Positions 45,996 through 58,412 of a DNA stretch of 64,000 nucleotides are shown in pieces. The notes beneath the pieces are model-generated. The model saw nothing but the letters and a program-made list of their open reading frames with translations. It was not told the origin of the DNA and did no database searches. The position numbers were made by a program, and so were the translations under genes. Each line of letters opens with the position of its first letter. Position 1 is the stretch's first letter. Source of the DNA: Polyporus tsugae (Eukaryota; Basidiomycota; Agaricomycetes; Polyporales; Polyporaceae); assembly GCA_024305745.1 (NCBI GenBank), contig JAHRBS010000001.1, positions 558,001 to 622,000 on the forward strand, read 5' to 3'.

Positions 45996-48290
45996 TCAAC
46001 TGTGCCCCTTGGCAGGCGGATCAGCCTCCCAAGCCCCGAACGCATCGTCGTCCATGTACGTCGTGGTGTCCGGCCGAGCGAGGGTAGCGTCCGAGTCCGA
46101 TGAGGAGGATGGCCTCCGATGAGTGGCGATCCCCTCATCGTCATCCGCATCGTCTTGATCCACAAGCATGCTGGCCCCCTCGTCTTCTCCTCGCGATCGA
46201 ACACGGCCACGCGGCAAGCTTATCTGACTCACGCTGGCGGTCGGCTTGAGCGACATCCCGGACACCTTGCGCTGGACCCTTGGGGAGCCAGGTTGCATGC
46301 GAGGCGATCGCGGCGACCTCGGCAAGCGCATGCCATCCTCTGCGTCTTCTTCGTCGCTCGCTTCCCCAAGCTGCCACACTGCACCGTCGTCGTTTTCAGT
46401 GCCATCGCCCTCATGAAGGGCCTCTTCTTCGTCTCGACCGGAACTGACGAATCTGCTTTTAGTGGCACTACGATGTCCGCGTCCTGATACCGGTGTACCG
46501 GTTTGAGGCGGCGTGACTTTGGGCTCGGGCTTCTTGTACGTGAGGAGTACGACACCGGAGACGAGGATGATCATCGCGCAGAAGATGAGGAAAAGGGCCC
46601 AGGATTGATAGGCATCAACTTCGTCGTTGAAAATCTAACGGGAGATCAGTGACATTAATGGCCGAGGACATGGTGCATTGCCTTACCAACGAGTCGAGGA
46701 AGCTGGGCGGAAATGGTTTAAGTATTACCTCAATGGCTGAATGGAGTTGGAGCGTACCCTAGACCGGTGTACACGCCGTAGAACACGGGGACAACGAGGG
46801 TGGAGTCGTAGACGGCGAGGCCTTTGTTCAAGCAGATGATTTGACAGACTGCAGTCACCGCAAGGAAGATGAGGGTGAACACGACGGAGGCGTGCCCGAA
46901 CTGATTCCCCGTGTTCTCATGTGACATAACGCCAGAGATGAGCTTGACACTATCCGGCGGAATATCGATCAATGGTTTGATACACCGATAGCAAAGTATG
47001 TCAGAAGAATCACGTACGTCGCCTTCGCGAAAACCAGGGTTGCCCCTGCAAGTCCTCCCCCACAACAGGCCCAACCAATGCCAAGCGTCCAGGCGATCCG
47101 CTTGTCGTCGTGCGGCGCGGTCCAGAGCTCCAGCTTCTCCCTTGACCACATCATAGCATTGTCCCAGAATGCAATCGCCTTCCCTGCGAGGGTCGGCGGG
47201 GTCACCAGCCCCCCGGCACGTGAACGCATACCCGCGAAGGGTTGTGCCGTCAGATCGGACCGCGTGGCGAGAACTTGATCAAGTTGGGCGGTGAAGATAT
47301 AGAGGAAGATAAGGGCGAAAGACATGAAGAAGAAGTATGCGAGCCAGTTGCCACGAGTCCAGAGCTCCGTGAGGTGGTTTGCATCCGTTTCCGACGCGAA
47401 ACCGCTGTTGATGGAGCCAAATGCGACGATGCCAATGACACCGATGATTACTATTATGGTACCCTGTTGAACCAACAGTAAGCTGACCACTGTTTTGACA
47501 GTTCATCAATGACATACGTAAATGTCGTTCTTCGTGACGGGGGTATTAACCAAGAACTTTGCAAAGAGAAAATTGAAGATCAGGGACGTAGAGCCGAGAG
47601 GCGCAACATATTCTGGAGCGATTTCAGCAAAAATTAGCAAGTATTGTGGAGATATCCATACCTGCACGCATATATTCGAGAGCAAGTGTGCTTCCGATCA
47701 ATTGGGATAGGCTGCAAATGCATGTCAGCGAACGCGGGATGTCGAAATTTTATAGGGTGGATGGCCAATGTCCCCGTTGGATAGGCGCAGGTACGTGCAT
47801 GTGAGAATACCGGTGAATATTCGAAGTCGCGTCAGCCGAGCCACAGAAGCACCAAACCGTGATGCGTTCGACCCGAGCAAAACCCCACTCTTCTTGGGCA
47901 TCCTCCATAGCGAATGACGGCCGCGAAGGGAACAAGGGGCTCACATGTACAATAGCATTCCGAGCAGCCATAAAGGTCGTAACCAGTCACGTCGTCGTGC
48001 AGACTTCGGTATTGCACTCGTCCGCACCTAAAGCCCCGTTCAAGTTCAGACACCGCCAGGAGTCAGCATACATGCAGGGAAGGGCTTACATGGTCTAGCT
48101 TCATCAAATTAAGTCCGGCAGCATTCAATATGGATGCGAGGAGGATGATGGCGAGTCCAATTATAAAGGCTGCCACGGGATTTGCATGGTGGGCAGGCAC
48201 AGGGTCGTTAGGAGGTATTTCGGACACTGCGGTAGCTGATTCGAATGCAGAGGTCGCGGTTGAGGTCAGAGAGGTCGTTGGGGAGTCCAT
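45996..48290 (-). CDS. NIPA-type magnesium transporter (DUF803)
   Basis: Membrane Mg2+ transporter of the NIPA family, usually with eight to nine helices in the plasma or endosomal membrane. ATG 48290 opens a Ser/Thr-rich N-tail followed by FIIGLAIILLASILNAAGLN and LMKLDHV. Further exons give GTIIVIIGVIGIVAFGSINS, WLAYFFFMSFALIFLYIFTA, IGWACCGGGLAGATLVFAKA, KLISGVMSHENTGNQFGHAS, LIFLAVTAVCQIICLNKGLA and LVVPVFYGVYTG. The last exon (about 46633-45996) has a final helix, SWALFLIFCAMIILVSGVVL, and an unusually long, acidic Ser-rich cytosolic tail of about 170 residues ending PPAKGHS. It starts 296 bp from the divergent DUF262 gene, suggesting a shared promoter region. Confidence 0.88.
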
Positions 48291-48586
48291 GCACAGCCGT
48301 GAGGCGTTGGGGAGAGAGGCTCAGAGAGCACGACGAGAGGGTAGAAGGAAGAGAGAGAGGACCGTTTGCCGCCGTCGCGGTTGTCGGCGACGGTGGAGCA
48401 GTGCCCGCTGACAGCGCCCAATTACCTTATTCCGATATCGGCATCTGCCGGGTCATAATAGGCGCCCATTCACCCAACACGCGCGCCGGTGGCTGCAGCA
48501 ACTTGACTTGGTTCATGAATGCATAGCTTGTCTCCTCCCCTCACCCCTCTATCCGTGCGCCCCCACTGTCAACAGTAGACGTCACT
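48291..48586. promoter_or_regulatory. Divergent promoter region (NIPA / DUF262)
   Basis: The 296 bp between two divergent start codons must hold both promoters. A GA-rich stretch (about 48300-48360) is 5' of the NIPA ATG, and a CT-rich stretch (about 48530-48560) precedes the DUF262 ATG. No TATA box stands out. Confidence 0.5.
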
Positions 48587-50327
48587 ATGAGCGACGATTA
48601 CGACGAAGACGAATGGGACGAGCTCGCGGAGGAGGATGAGCAGAAGGACCCCAACGTGTTCGAGTTGGGCAAGTGCCTCTCGGGGCCGAACGCGCGTTCT
48701 TACACGACCAAGGAATTGCATGGTAAGTTTACATTTCATCTCAGCGGAGCATACATCCTCATCTATTAGCATTGCAAAGGCCTCATCCACGAAGGCGTCA
48801 TAGACCTTAATCCACCCTACCAGCGAGGTGCGTGTCCCGTTGTGACCATGTTACTCTTATCTCATTTCCTTCAGAGATTGTCTGGCCGGAAGCGAAGCAA
48901 AGCAGGCTCCTGGACTCTATATGGCGCAACTATTTCGTGCCGCCCGTCGTTTTTGCGGTGTATACAGACGATGAAGGGGAGAGGGTCAGGTGTTGTGTCG
49001 ATGGCAAGCAGCGCCTCACGTCCATCCAGCGGTTTTTCGATGGTCAGGTGAGTACTTCACATCGTCCCGCATCTGGCCGTGGCTGCCCATCATGTGCGCC
49101 CCAAAATATCGAGCCTTGTTACTTCCTATGTCTGGTCAAAACTTGTAAGATAGACGATCTTGGCTTCAGGACGTAAACAAGGTTTCCATATTTGATCCAA
49201 CGGCTAACGCACATCGCCACTTCTGCACAGATCCCATGTGAGTTAGGTCTCCTTGGATGAGCCAAGCGTCACTGATAATTGCTAGATATACACCCCGACA
49301 CAAAAAAGAAATGGTGGTACACTTGCTCAACTGCGCGGAAGAAGTCAAAACTGGAGATCCCGGACGACAAAAAAGAGGAATTCTCGCAGAAAATCATCAC
49401 ATGCGGTAAGTGTGCTCACCCTGGCCGTCCTCTAAATCTCACCGCTGACGCTGCGCAGTGGAATACCATGGACTTCCGCACGTTGTCGAGCGTGACCTTT
49501 TCCAGCGGGTCCAGATGGGCGTTGCCCTCACTGCAGCGGGTCAGTTTTCTCCCCCAGCACTCGTCTGCCGTCTCCGTCTGACGGTTCCCACTCCCACCAG
49601 AGAAACTGCAAGCGATCCCGTCCCCGCGGTCAGAGTGGATCGGCGAACTACAGTCGCGCTACGTGTACATCGAGAACAGCCTGGCGCAGAAGATCAGCGT
49701 GACGATCAAGCGCGGACAGGACTTCCAGCTCATCGCGGGCATCGTGTACTGCTGCCACAAGTTACCCGAGCACGCGCTCCCGCTCTCCAACAACCTCAAC
49801 GCTTGGCTGTCTGAGCCGGACCCGCCCAGCGACCAGTTCAAAGGCGCGATCCGCGACGTTTTCAACCGGTTCTGGCACATCGCGGACGATGATCGGCTGG
49901 ACATGGCATTCACGCAGGTCAAGCAGCGGGTCGCGCCCGTTGAGTTCATCTTCACCGGTGAGTTTGTCGCATTTCTTACATGATGATGCAGTAACTGACG
50001 TGTCCCCCATGCTCCCCCCCCCCTTATCTCTCCCTCCCTATCTGTCTCCGTCTAGGCGTGTTGCTTTACGTCCTCCGGGACCATTCGGACGAGGAGCAGG
50101 CACAGGCGATCTACGACATGCGCACCGGGATCCGGGACAAGCACCACGACATCCGCACCCGGAGCGACATCGTCCGCGACCTATGGGCTATGGTCGAGGA
50201 GATCGCAGACGGCGTAGAGCGGACGGCGAAGAAGTCGAAGAAGGCGCGCAAGCGGCGAGACCAACAGGGCGAGGACATGGAGTTCGATGACGACTACCGG
50301 CCGAAAAAGCAGGGCCGGCGCAAGTGA
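48587..50327 (+). CDS. DUF262-domain protein (GmrSD N-terminal-like)
   Basis: DUF262 is a ParB-related fold best known from bacterial GmrSD type IV restriction and related defence proteins; the fungal role is unknown. ATG 48587 opens a very acidic start (MSDDYDEDEWDELAEEDEQK). Splicing gives HGLIHEGVIDLNPPYQREIV, WPEAKQSRLLDSIWRNYFVP, and the domain signature VDGKQRLTSIQRFFDGQ (about 49003-49050), with the conserved DG.QR. Later exons carry HPDTKKKWWYTC, VEYHGLPHVVERDLFQRVQM and LQAIPSPRSEWIGELQ, and a helical C-terminal part (LSEPDPPSDQFKGAIRDVFN). The end is strongly basic (RTAKKSKKARKRRDQQGE .. PKKQGRRK), a likely nuclear localisation signal. TGA ends at 50327. No GmrD-type HNH C-terminal domain is present. 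Confidence 0.85.
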
Positions 50328-50622
50328 TGCTGGGAGGAATGTACCCGTCTGGGGTCGGATTTTCGCGTTAATGGAAGATTTGGGTTCGTCTTTGTTGTCG
50401 CAACATGTTGGTTATTGTAGCTGCTCTGTGTATGATTATAGGGCGTTCGACGCTGAGGCACACCTCCCTCCCTTGATGTTCGCAGTCTTCGAGTTCGAAA
50501 CAGTGTGTTCCTATGTACTGTACACATTCGCATAATATGGGCTGCCACACACACCTCGCGTACGTCTCAGGCTTGTTATACAGTAAATATCCCTCGAACA
50601 CCCCGGTTCTCCGTACATTCCC

Positions 50623-52137
50623 TCACCCGTTGTACTTTGCCCGCGCGGTGTACCAGATCCCGTCCGGATCCGTCACGGCGCGCGCGTGCTTGAGCAGCAG
50701 CTTATCGCGCTCCTTCGTGTCGACGGAGATGTCCGCGAGGAAGGGCGCGATCTCCTCCCCCTTCCACCGCGGCCGTGCGAGGAAGAGCTCCGCGAAACGT
50801 GCGGCGGCGTCGACGGGCAGATCAGACGAGGGAAAGTAAGTGAGGAGGAGGATAGGCGGGTCGGAGAGCGTGTCGGTGGATGTTAGATAGGTACCCTAGG
50901 GTATGTCACGTTCGGTGTGAGCCGTCAGAAGGGCCGGCCGGAAAAGGGAGGTGAGATTGGGACCCACCAAGAGAAGAGGGAGGGCCGCTTTGTCCTCGAA
51001 GGTGTCGCCCACTGCTTTGCGCCATTGGCGTAGGAAGGCCGTTTCTGGCGTCGGCTCGTCCTGATCCATAACCCACTGTCAGCAGCGTGCACCTTTGTTG
51101 AGATGCAAAGAGAGGGAGAGTTGTACCCGGTACGCTCGCAGAATGCCCAACCCGACCTCCCTGACTACGGCATCTGCGTCCATCTCCCATGTCCCGTTGT
51201 CGTCGTCTAACGGTCCGAACCAGTACATCACTTGGCGGATGATATCCCTCCTGATGTCGTGGTCGTCCTCAAGAGCAGAGACCAATGCCGATATGGGCGC
51301 CGCGGCGTGTGAGAGAGAGAGCGAAACCAGGCTCGTGAGAAGGAGCTCGAGGATGGTGGTGAGGTGCGAGGGCGCGATGGGACGGAGTTCGCCTGCGCAA
51401 ACGGAACCAGAACCCGTCAGCACGGTATGAAAACAAAGGGGGAGGGGGAGGGGGGGCGTGAAGAGAGGTACCTTTGAGGATGAGCACGCGTCCGTCGCGG
51501 AGACCCTTGTCGAGCTCTGCGTCGCTCGCCTGTATCAGGGCCCGCGCGTCATTGTATGTGAATCTTTTTCTTCGCTATCGGACGAGTGAGCGAATGATTG
51601 TTCCTATCAACGCGTCATGAGAACAAAACGCGCACCGACGCGTCAACATCGTCGTCATCGCTGACGATGTCCTCGTCTTCGTGGCCCTCGGCATACTCTC
51701 TTCCTCGCAGGAGCGACTTGAGCTTGTGCAAGCGCGGAACACTTGGCACGAGCTCGATGACCTCATTCAATTGGTCGCGGATGAAGACCTCCTCCACCGG
51801 TTCATCCCCTTCCGCGTTTTGGAGAGACGGATCTGGCGTGACGATGCAGACGGAATTGGAGAGGACGACGGAGCGGATCGTGTAGGTCTTGTCGGCGGTA
51901 CATAGCACCGCGTCCTCCTCCGGTGCGCCTTTGATCATGAGCCTAGAACAAATATTAATATTTCAGCTCGATTAGACACGCATAAGCAGGAGCGATGACT
52001 TGCTGTGGTCTTTCAAGCCCATCTGCTAGAGAAGACTCCTCGATTAACTTGCAGAGGTCGGGTGGGAGCTCGAGGAGTTTGAAGGAGCCGGTGTCGGCGA
52101 GAGACGAGGTAGAGAATCGGAGCTCACACTTTTCCAT
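50623..52137 (-). CDS. DCC1: Sister-chromatid cohesion protein Dcc1
   Basis: Dcc1 joins Ctf8 and Ctf18 in the alternative RFC clamp loader that supports cohesion and polymerase epsilon at forks. ATG 52137 (MEKCELRFSTSSLADTG) leads to FKLLELPPDLCKLIE, then LMIKGAPEEDAVLCTADKTY and IRSVVLSNSVCIVTPD, the Dcc1 beta-barrel core. Further exons read DQLNEVIELVPSVPRLHKLK, YNDARALIQASDAELDKGL and the winged-helix C-terminal region (DIRRDIIRQVMYWFGPLDDD, ETAFLRQWRKAVGDTFEDKA). It ends DPDGIWYTARAKYNG-TGA at 50623. Introns are short; an acidic loop (EGHEDEDIVSDDDDVD) is inserted in the middle. Tail-to-tail with the DUF262 gene, about 295 bp apart. Confidence 0.88.
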
Positions 52138-52575
52138 GTGTGCTTGTCCAAATACTAATCCCTGTTATGGTTCGACGCTGGTGGTAAGACGTGTGGTTTG
52201 GCGGCAGGACGCGTCTACACGTCTAGGCGCGCGTCAGGTCACATCCACGTGTTGGCCAGTCACACAAGTCCAGTGACTCGGATGATGTCGTCAGTAGTGA
52301 AGACCCAGTTCGACGACTCCAAGACTCGGATGCTCAGAATACAGTACCACAGGACCCAGGGGACCAGGTATATGGGCACACTAGTATAATATATCACGAC
52401 AGACTAGTCGTACATCGTCGTATTCATAATTCATTGCATGCCGGTACCGTTACAAGTTCTTTGTAGGACATCATAAGGCTAGAGATACACTTTACCTTTA
52501 CCACGTAGAGGGTCTGCCATCATGACCACCACCTTATCAGCACCGATCGGAAAACTGGCTATAACGAGAGCAAGC
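52138..52575. other. Intergenic upstream of DCC1
   Basis: Promoter side of DCC1 and 3' flank of the OPT gene. AT-richer between 52380 and 52500; no coding segment is seen. Confidence 0.5.
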
Positions 52576-55500
52576 TCACCCGAACGCTTGGCCGGGAGCG
52601 AGAGCTTTGAAGGGAAGGGCCCGGCCGTCTGCGTTGTTGAACGAGACGGTGTTGCCCCACCACGTCTGAATGGTGTTCAGCCCGATCTTCCCGTCGTCGG
52701 GGTACTGCAGGATGAAGAAGATCAAGATCGCAGACACGGCCACGCCAGAGTCGAGCGCCGCGGACAGCACATCTGCGTTGCGTTCCCAGCCCCGACGTCA
52801 GTTCACACTCATGACACAACCGAGCACCGAGCACCGAGCCGCGGCACGCACAGTTGTACTTGGTCCACCACGAGAAGTGGCGCCGGCGGATGACGTAGTT
52901 GAACGTGAAGCCGACGATCGTCCAGGGCACGTAGTTGAACGCCGTCGCGGGCGGGATGAGGCCCGTGCCGCTGAAGATGACCGGGAAGTTGACGTATTTG
53001 AAGATCGAGTTCGGCCACTTGAGCGTAATGAGGTAGCCCCCGAGCGGCGCGAGCGCCCCTGCGAGGAAGAAGAACACGAGACCGCTGGCGAGGAGAGCGA
53101 CGTTACCTAGTGCACTTGGGAAGAGAGGACGCTGGACGGGACGTACTAGTAAATTTGGCCCTTGGAAAACTGGCGTGCGGGCCCGATAACACCCCAGATG
53201 ATGGACGCGGTTCCGAACACTTGCGTGGACGGGCACTAGAATGCCGTACCTCTCAGTCTGGAGCTCGTTTTCGAAGACGAAGGACTTACGATGAAACCGT
53301 TGGGCTGATTTGTCGCGCACATGTCCGGAATGTTGGTGAACATCCACGCCTGCACGCCGAGCTGCACGGTTCCCGCGACGATCGTCGCCACGACCTGCGA
53401 CCAGAACATGGGGCGCGGCGGGATCTTCATGTAATGGCCGAGTTTGAAGTCGGAGGTGAATGTGAGTGCCTGGGCCATCGTAATGTACCCCCACGTCTTG
53501 AACATCATCATGGCGATGGGGCGTCCGGGGAGGGCGTAACCAATGACCAACTCGGTGATGACGCTATTAGAGAGTGGTTAGCAGATCGCCACGCACGGGA
53601 GGAAGGATAGGACTTGCTTCAAGCCGATCTGCTGGTTAGTGATGGCTTGGATCATGCCGATGGGGATGGTATACACGAATGCTGTGGAAGGCATTGTCAC
53701 ACAGATCTAGGGGTTGGGATTTTGCGGGTGAGGGGAACTTACCGATGATGAGAGCAAGAACAAATGCCCAGACCGGGAACTGGGTGTTCCAAACCTCGAT
53801 AGATATGATGCCAAAGATGAACATCGTGACTTCCGCGAACACGAATCAGTACAGGAAGCCGGGACACGAATCGGAGGCACTCACGGAAGATCAGTCCATA
53901 CCACCACTCCGGCACCTGCGGATACCTCGACATCAGGCGAGCATGGATGTCGGGCTGCTCGCTCATGGAACGCCTTGACTGTACCCAGATCTGCTTGCGG
54001 AAGTACAGGAGCGTATGCATGAGGGTGGAGGTGATCGACGCGAACGAGAGGCCGTAGGAAAGCGCAAAGGTGGTAGAGAGGAAAAGTGGACTGTACTGCT
54101 CGTACTTCGCGACGTTTATCGTCGCGTCATCGTTGATGATCTTCGACACGTCGTACGACTGCCCGAAGCGATCGAAGGATGTGCGAGAAGAGATGCTGTA
54201 GATATTTTTTTCAGCGAAGGATCCAAAGTAGGGTGAGCCGTGGGAATACTGACGGCATGAACAGACTGAACCAGACATTAGTGTAGTACAGGATAGGTGT
54301 GATGAACCCTGGTTGTGTATGAGATTCCTGGCACCTAAATAAAGTATATGCGAGACTTACAGAAGAAGAAAACGAAACCGACAGCAACGTTGGCTTCCGC
54401 CCACCACGGCGTTGCGAGCGGTGACCCGATGTACGCAATTTGCGCCCAGTCGAAGGTAACCAAGGACATACCCTACGAAGAGTTAGCGTGACCCAATAGG
54501 TTAATGCCATGAGAGTAATTCACCAATCCACTACTGTAGCCGAACAACTGGTTGACGACAACGTTGTTTGGCGCAATCCAGCAGACCCAGTTGAAGAACG
54601 ACAGCGCTTGGAATATGTAGCCCGGGAAGAAGTACCAGCAAGTGGAACATGCGAAGGCGATGAAGAAGAACTTCTCGCGGCTCATACCACCTCGGCCACC
54701 GATTCCGGCGTAGACCTGTTGGTGGAGCGTGTTGAAGAGGGCGCACGTAACCAAGTTCGCGGGCCAGACTGGGTGCGGTGCAATTGAGTGATCAGATTTA
54801 TCAGATCGAACACACAATGAACTCACTCATTGACGGAGGCTGGACCAGGAAACGCCGGGCGATGCCACCAATAGAGAAGCCGATCTAGATCAGACGTGTT
54901 AGATGTCAACCTTCTCCAATCACTGTGACATGTGCGTACAAGCTGTGTACTCATAACCACCATCCATTGGTCTATGGAAGGAAAGGACCATGCGTGAGCT
55001 GACAGATAGTCTTAATTGAAAGAAACCAGACCCACATGCGAAATTATACGTCTGGTTGTAATATACCCGCTGTACGGCGACGATATCGGTCTGCGCAGCG
55101 AGTATGATGAGCGTACACACATCACTATTATAACTCGCCAGCGTACCGCATATGCTGACCCAGCACCGACGCTGGCCATAATGGTGATCAAGACATGCTC
55201 CTTGACGTTGAACGGACCGGGGTTCAGTTGCACGCCGAACACCTTGTAGTTCGGGACGAACTTCGCCCAGGCACGGCCGATTGGGAATGAAATCAGCTGA
55301 GCTACGATCTGGATGAGGGTGTCAGAGAAAGCCCTTCCGAAGAATGGATGTCGCGAGCGTACCCCAGAAACGTTGACAGCGGGGAAGCGGAAGAAGAAAA
55401 ACTGGTTCATCCCGGGGATGATGATCGCCCAGATAAGTCCTAACACCCACACGCGGAGCGAGGACGCAGGCATGTTCGGGTCGTCGGTGTTGGCGACCGC

Positions 55501-55805
55501 AGAACGGACTTCGGGGTATGGAGAGTCGTCCTCTGCGAGACATCGAAAGGGGTGAGCGCATATACCCCCTTGTCTGCATTGCACGCACCGAAGACGATGG
55601 CATCCTTGTCGATGTTCGGGTCATCGAAGTCCGCCACGACGTCCTGGACTTGGGGTCCAGCTGAGAGAGGGGAAGAGCCCGTGTCAGCAGTGCTTGAAGA
55701 GCGAAGTGGCCCGAGTCACGTACCGGCCTTCTCGATGTCAGCTTTCTCCTCAATGGAGCCCGCGCTGCTGCTGTTGCGCCCCGAAGCCTCGACGTTGTGC
55801 GACAT
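52576..55805 (-). CDS. Oligopeptide transporter (OPT family)
   Basis: Proton-coupled uptake of small peptides (OPT small-peptide branch) at the plasma membrane. ATG 55805 opens MSHNVEASGRNSSSAGSIEE; a cytosolic N-tail with EDDSPYPEVRSAVANTDDP precedes LRVWVLGLIWAIIIPGMNQF. The family signature NPGPFNVKEHVLITIMASV is at about 55240-55180. Later segments: FACSTCWYFFPGYIFQALSF, NWVCWIAPNNVVVNQLFGYS, FALSYGLSFASITSTLMHTL, FWSQVVATIVAGTVQLGVQA and WGVIGPARQF-like sequence, then YINFPVIFSGTGLIPPATAF-like helices. The C-terminus reads GLNTIQTWWGNTVSFNNAD and ends LAPGQAFG-TGA (52576). More than a dozen introns; no break seen. Confidence 0.9.
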
Positions 55806-57410
55806 GGCGAGGCAGAGGTGGGAGGACCTGGGGACGTGGGACGCGAGGACGAGGGTTCTTGTACCCCGTGCGACTCCTCTCTGACGCGATAAGAGGCGTC
55901 ACTGGTGTGTCGAGGGAATGCGTCCAATTCCCCGCCCTGGGGCCTCCTCTTATCACTGTGTGTCGTCCTGAGCCTGCCACGCGAAAGGTTTTCCGCCATC
56001 GCGCACACCTGGATAGATCATGCGCCCATGCGGCGGGTGGCCTCAAGGTTTCCACGGGTATACACAAGTGTTTTTAGAAGAAACGCAGTCTTGCGATGAT
56101 GGCTGTCCTCTCGATAGGTATAGGGATAATAAGGGGTCAAGTAGTGTGACTGGGACATTATGAGGGAGGAATGCTGTCTGGTCTCATCGGCATGTGGGAA
56201 TGCCAATGCTTCTGCTTCTCCCGTCGCTGGAGCCCAGGGAATCCGTCAGCTTCTTTTAGTCGCAAGCCGAAAATTAAGAACGGACCATATTCTCTTCATC
56301 CTAATCCTCCTCGCCGCTATCTTTCGGGGAACCGCATCCGCTCTGAAACACCCGATGGCACTGCAATCTAGAGATAGGAGGGGAGGGCGCGCTGCCAGGG
56401 CGCAAGTCCATGAGACTTGCCAAAAATTCCATGGGACGATCTTGCGGGCGCGGCGGGACCTCGCCTGGAAACCGTAAACGTAGGAGGAAGTGCGATATTC
56501 CCCCGCAGTACCCGAGGTACTCTAAAGAAAGCATGAGGCGGTAGAACCTGTGGATCTGGGTTGTCTTCTTTCGGCTTGCATCCGATGCAACGCATGGCAG
56601 GGGTGTGAGGAATGTTGACGACCACGGTTCGGCGAGCCTGACGGTCCTTTCGAGGTCTTTGCTGCCCACGATCAGGCACGCCGGTGAGTTATGACTATCA
56701 ATCTCAGCAAACATACAATGGCAGACTCTTCAAATAGCACGCACCGACCATCGATGAAGTTGCTGAATGCTCGGTATCGAACCTGGGAGAGCTTGGATAC
56801 CCTCTGCGTCAGCAGAGCACGGGGTCTCGCATGGAATGGTTCACAATACAGCGGCAATCCCTTCGAATGGCGTGCTGTACGAGCATCGGTGGAGTTTGGA
56901 CGATATAAACGGAATGCGGAAGTCGGGCAAATGAGATCTTCCAAGCGAGGCACGTACTGTGTAGAAGGTCGACTTGGCTAGCTCAGGGAGCCAGGGACTA
57001 TCTCTGCCCAAGCCGAGCCCCGGGTGGTGCTATGAGTTCCCGCAGTAACCATATGGCTGGAAGCAGTCTTGAATGTTTTGCGGGCCGTAGGTTCACAGCT
57101 GCTAGTGTATTCGAGTCGTGTGAGCTGCCCGTGGGGTTCCCCGCTCAACTAGCCTTATTGCGTGAGAGAGAGCAGTCCCCGGAGATCGATGAGGGGGAGA
57201 ACTTGGTGAGTGGTACGTCTCAGTGTACTCGAAGGCATCCGGTCCGAGTCGTTGCCCAACCACCTGCTGCGGGAGTATGTGGATCCGGTCCACGTGGCGG
57301 CCAATTTGCTCAAGCGCCCATAGCCATCCTGCGACCACAAATCAAACCCCAACTCTGCTTGTGCCTAGTATAGTGCTCACTGCGCTGCCCGCATACCGCT
57401 CCGCCGCCCT
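55806..57410. other. Intergenic between OPT and RRP17-like genes
   Basis: Promoter sides of two divergent genes, 1.6 kb. Open frames at 56301-56714 (-) and 56691-56981 (+) lack recognisable domains. A small unknown gene cannot be excluded. Confidence 0.5.
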
Positions 57411-58301
57411 TATGATGGCGCCCTCCAACTTCGCCAACCTCACCAAATCACATAATATCGTCGCTGCGAAGAAGAAAGCCAAGAGAGAACAGATCAAAGA
57501 AATTGTCTTCGACGACGATGCTCGTAGGTATGTGTTTGCACCCTCCCCAAATTTCACTCCCGATAACCCCCTCAACGCGCTATAGGGAATTCCTGACAGG
57601 CTTCCATAAGCGGAAGCTGGAAAAGAAAGAGGCCGCGAAGAAGAAGGCCCAGGAGCGCGACAAGCAGGAGCGGTTGGAGACCCGTCGAGAGGTGCGTCCC
57701 AGTGACATCTTGCACGCAATCCTTTCTCACACAGGCTCTCTATCAGCACCGAAAGATGCTTGCGGAGCAAGCTAAGAAGAATGCACGGGCCACCGAGCGG
57801 GCGTATGGTGGTGTCGTCGGTGAGTGCTCTTGCTAATTTGGGTGCAAGGTCCAGGGACAGACATATATCTGGGTAGACGAGGGCAGTGACAGCGAATGGG
57901 ACGGGATTGGTTCTACGGCTTCCAAAGGGAAAGGACGAGCGAACGAAGAAGACGAAGAGGAGTACGAAGACGAAGAGCAGCTCGCGACCGTCACCGTGGT
58001 GGAGGAGTTCGACCCCGACAGCATAATCCACGGCACCCAACCCGCACCAAAACTTCACGATGATGGAGACAACTCTGCGGAACGTCCACCAGATGGCCGG
58101 TCCCGTGCGAAGACAAAGCCTACAAATCAGGATGCGAAGGCGAAAGTGAAGACCGCGGCCAAGGCGAAAGACATCAAGTACCAGACCGGTGCGGCCAGGA
58201 AGGCGGAGCGGCAGAAGCAACGCACACGGAAGCTGGAAAAGGCCGAACGCGCTGGCGGCAAGGGTTCCCGAAGGAAGGGGGGCGCAAGAGGGAAGCGATA
58301 G
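57411..58301 (+). CDS. Rrp17/Nop25-type nucleolar ribosome-biogenesis protein
   Basis: Yeast Rrp17 is a 5'-3' exonuclease of the pre-60S pathway; human NOL12 is its relative. The start is ATG-ATG-GCG at 57411. Exon 1 reads NLTKSHNIVAAKKKAKREQI and EIVFDDDARR; after a 54-nt intron comes the family core REFLTGFHKRKLEKKEAAKK and KAQERDKQERLETRRE. The third part (ALYQHRKMLAEQAKKNARAT) and a final exon with an acidic block (EEDEEEYEDEEQ) and FDPDSIIHG follow. The end is a long Lys/Arg-rich nucleolar-type tail, GGKGSRRKGGARGKR-TAG. The order of coiled basic core then basic tail and the length (about 240 residues) fit the family. Tail-to-tail with the methyltransferase gene, 111 bp apart. Confidence 0.82.
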
Positions 58302-58412
58302 CATGTATACTACGGTGTCACCATGTGAGTTGCTCATCGGACGTTCCCGCTCGTGTGGACAAACTTGTGGATTGCATCCTACGCCATCATACATTCGGCT
58401 CCGCCAAGGTCG

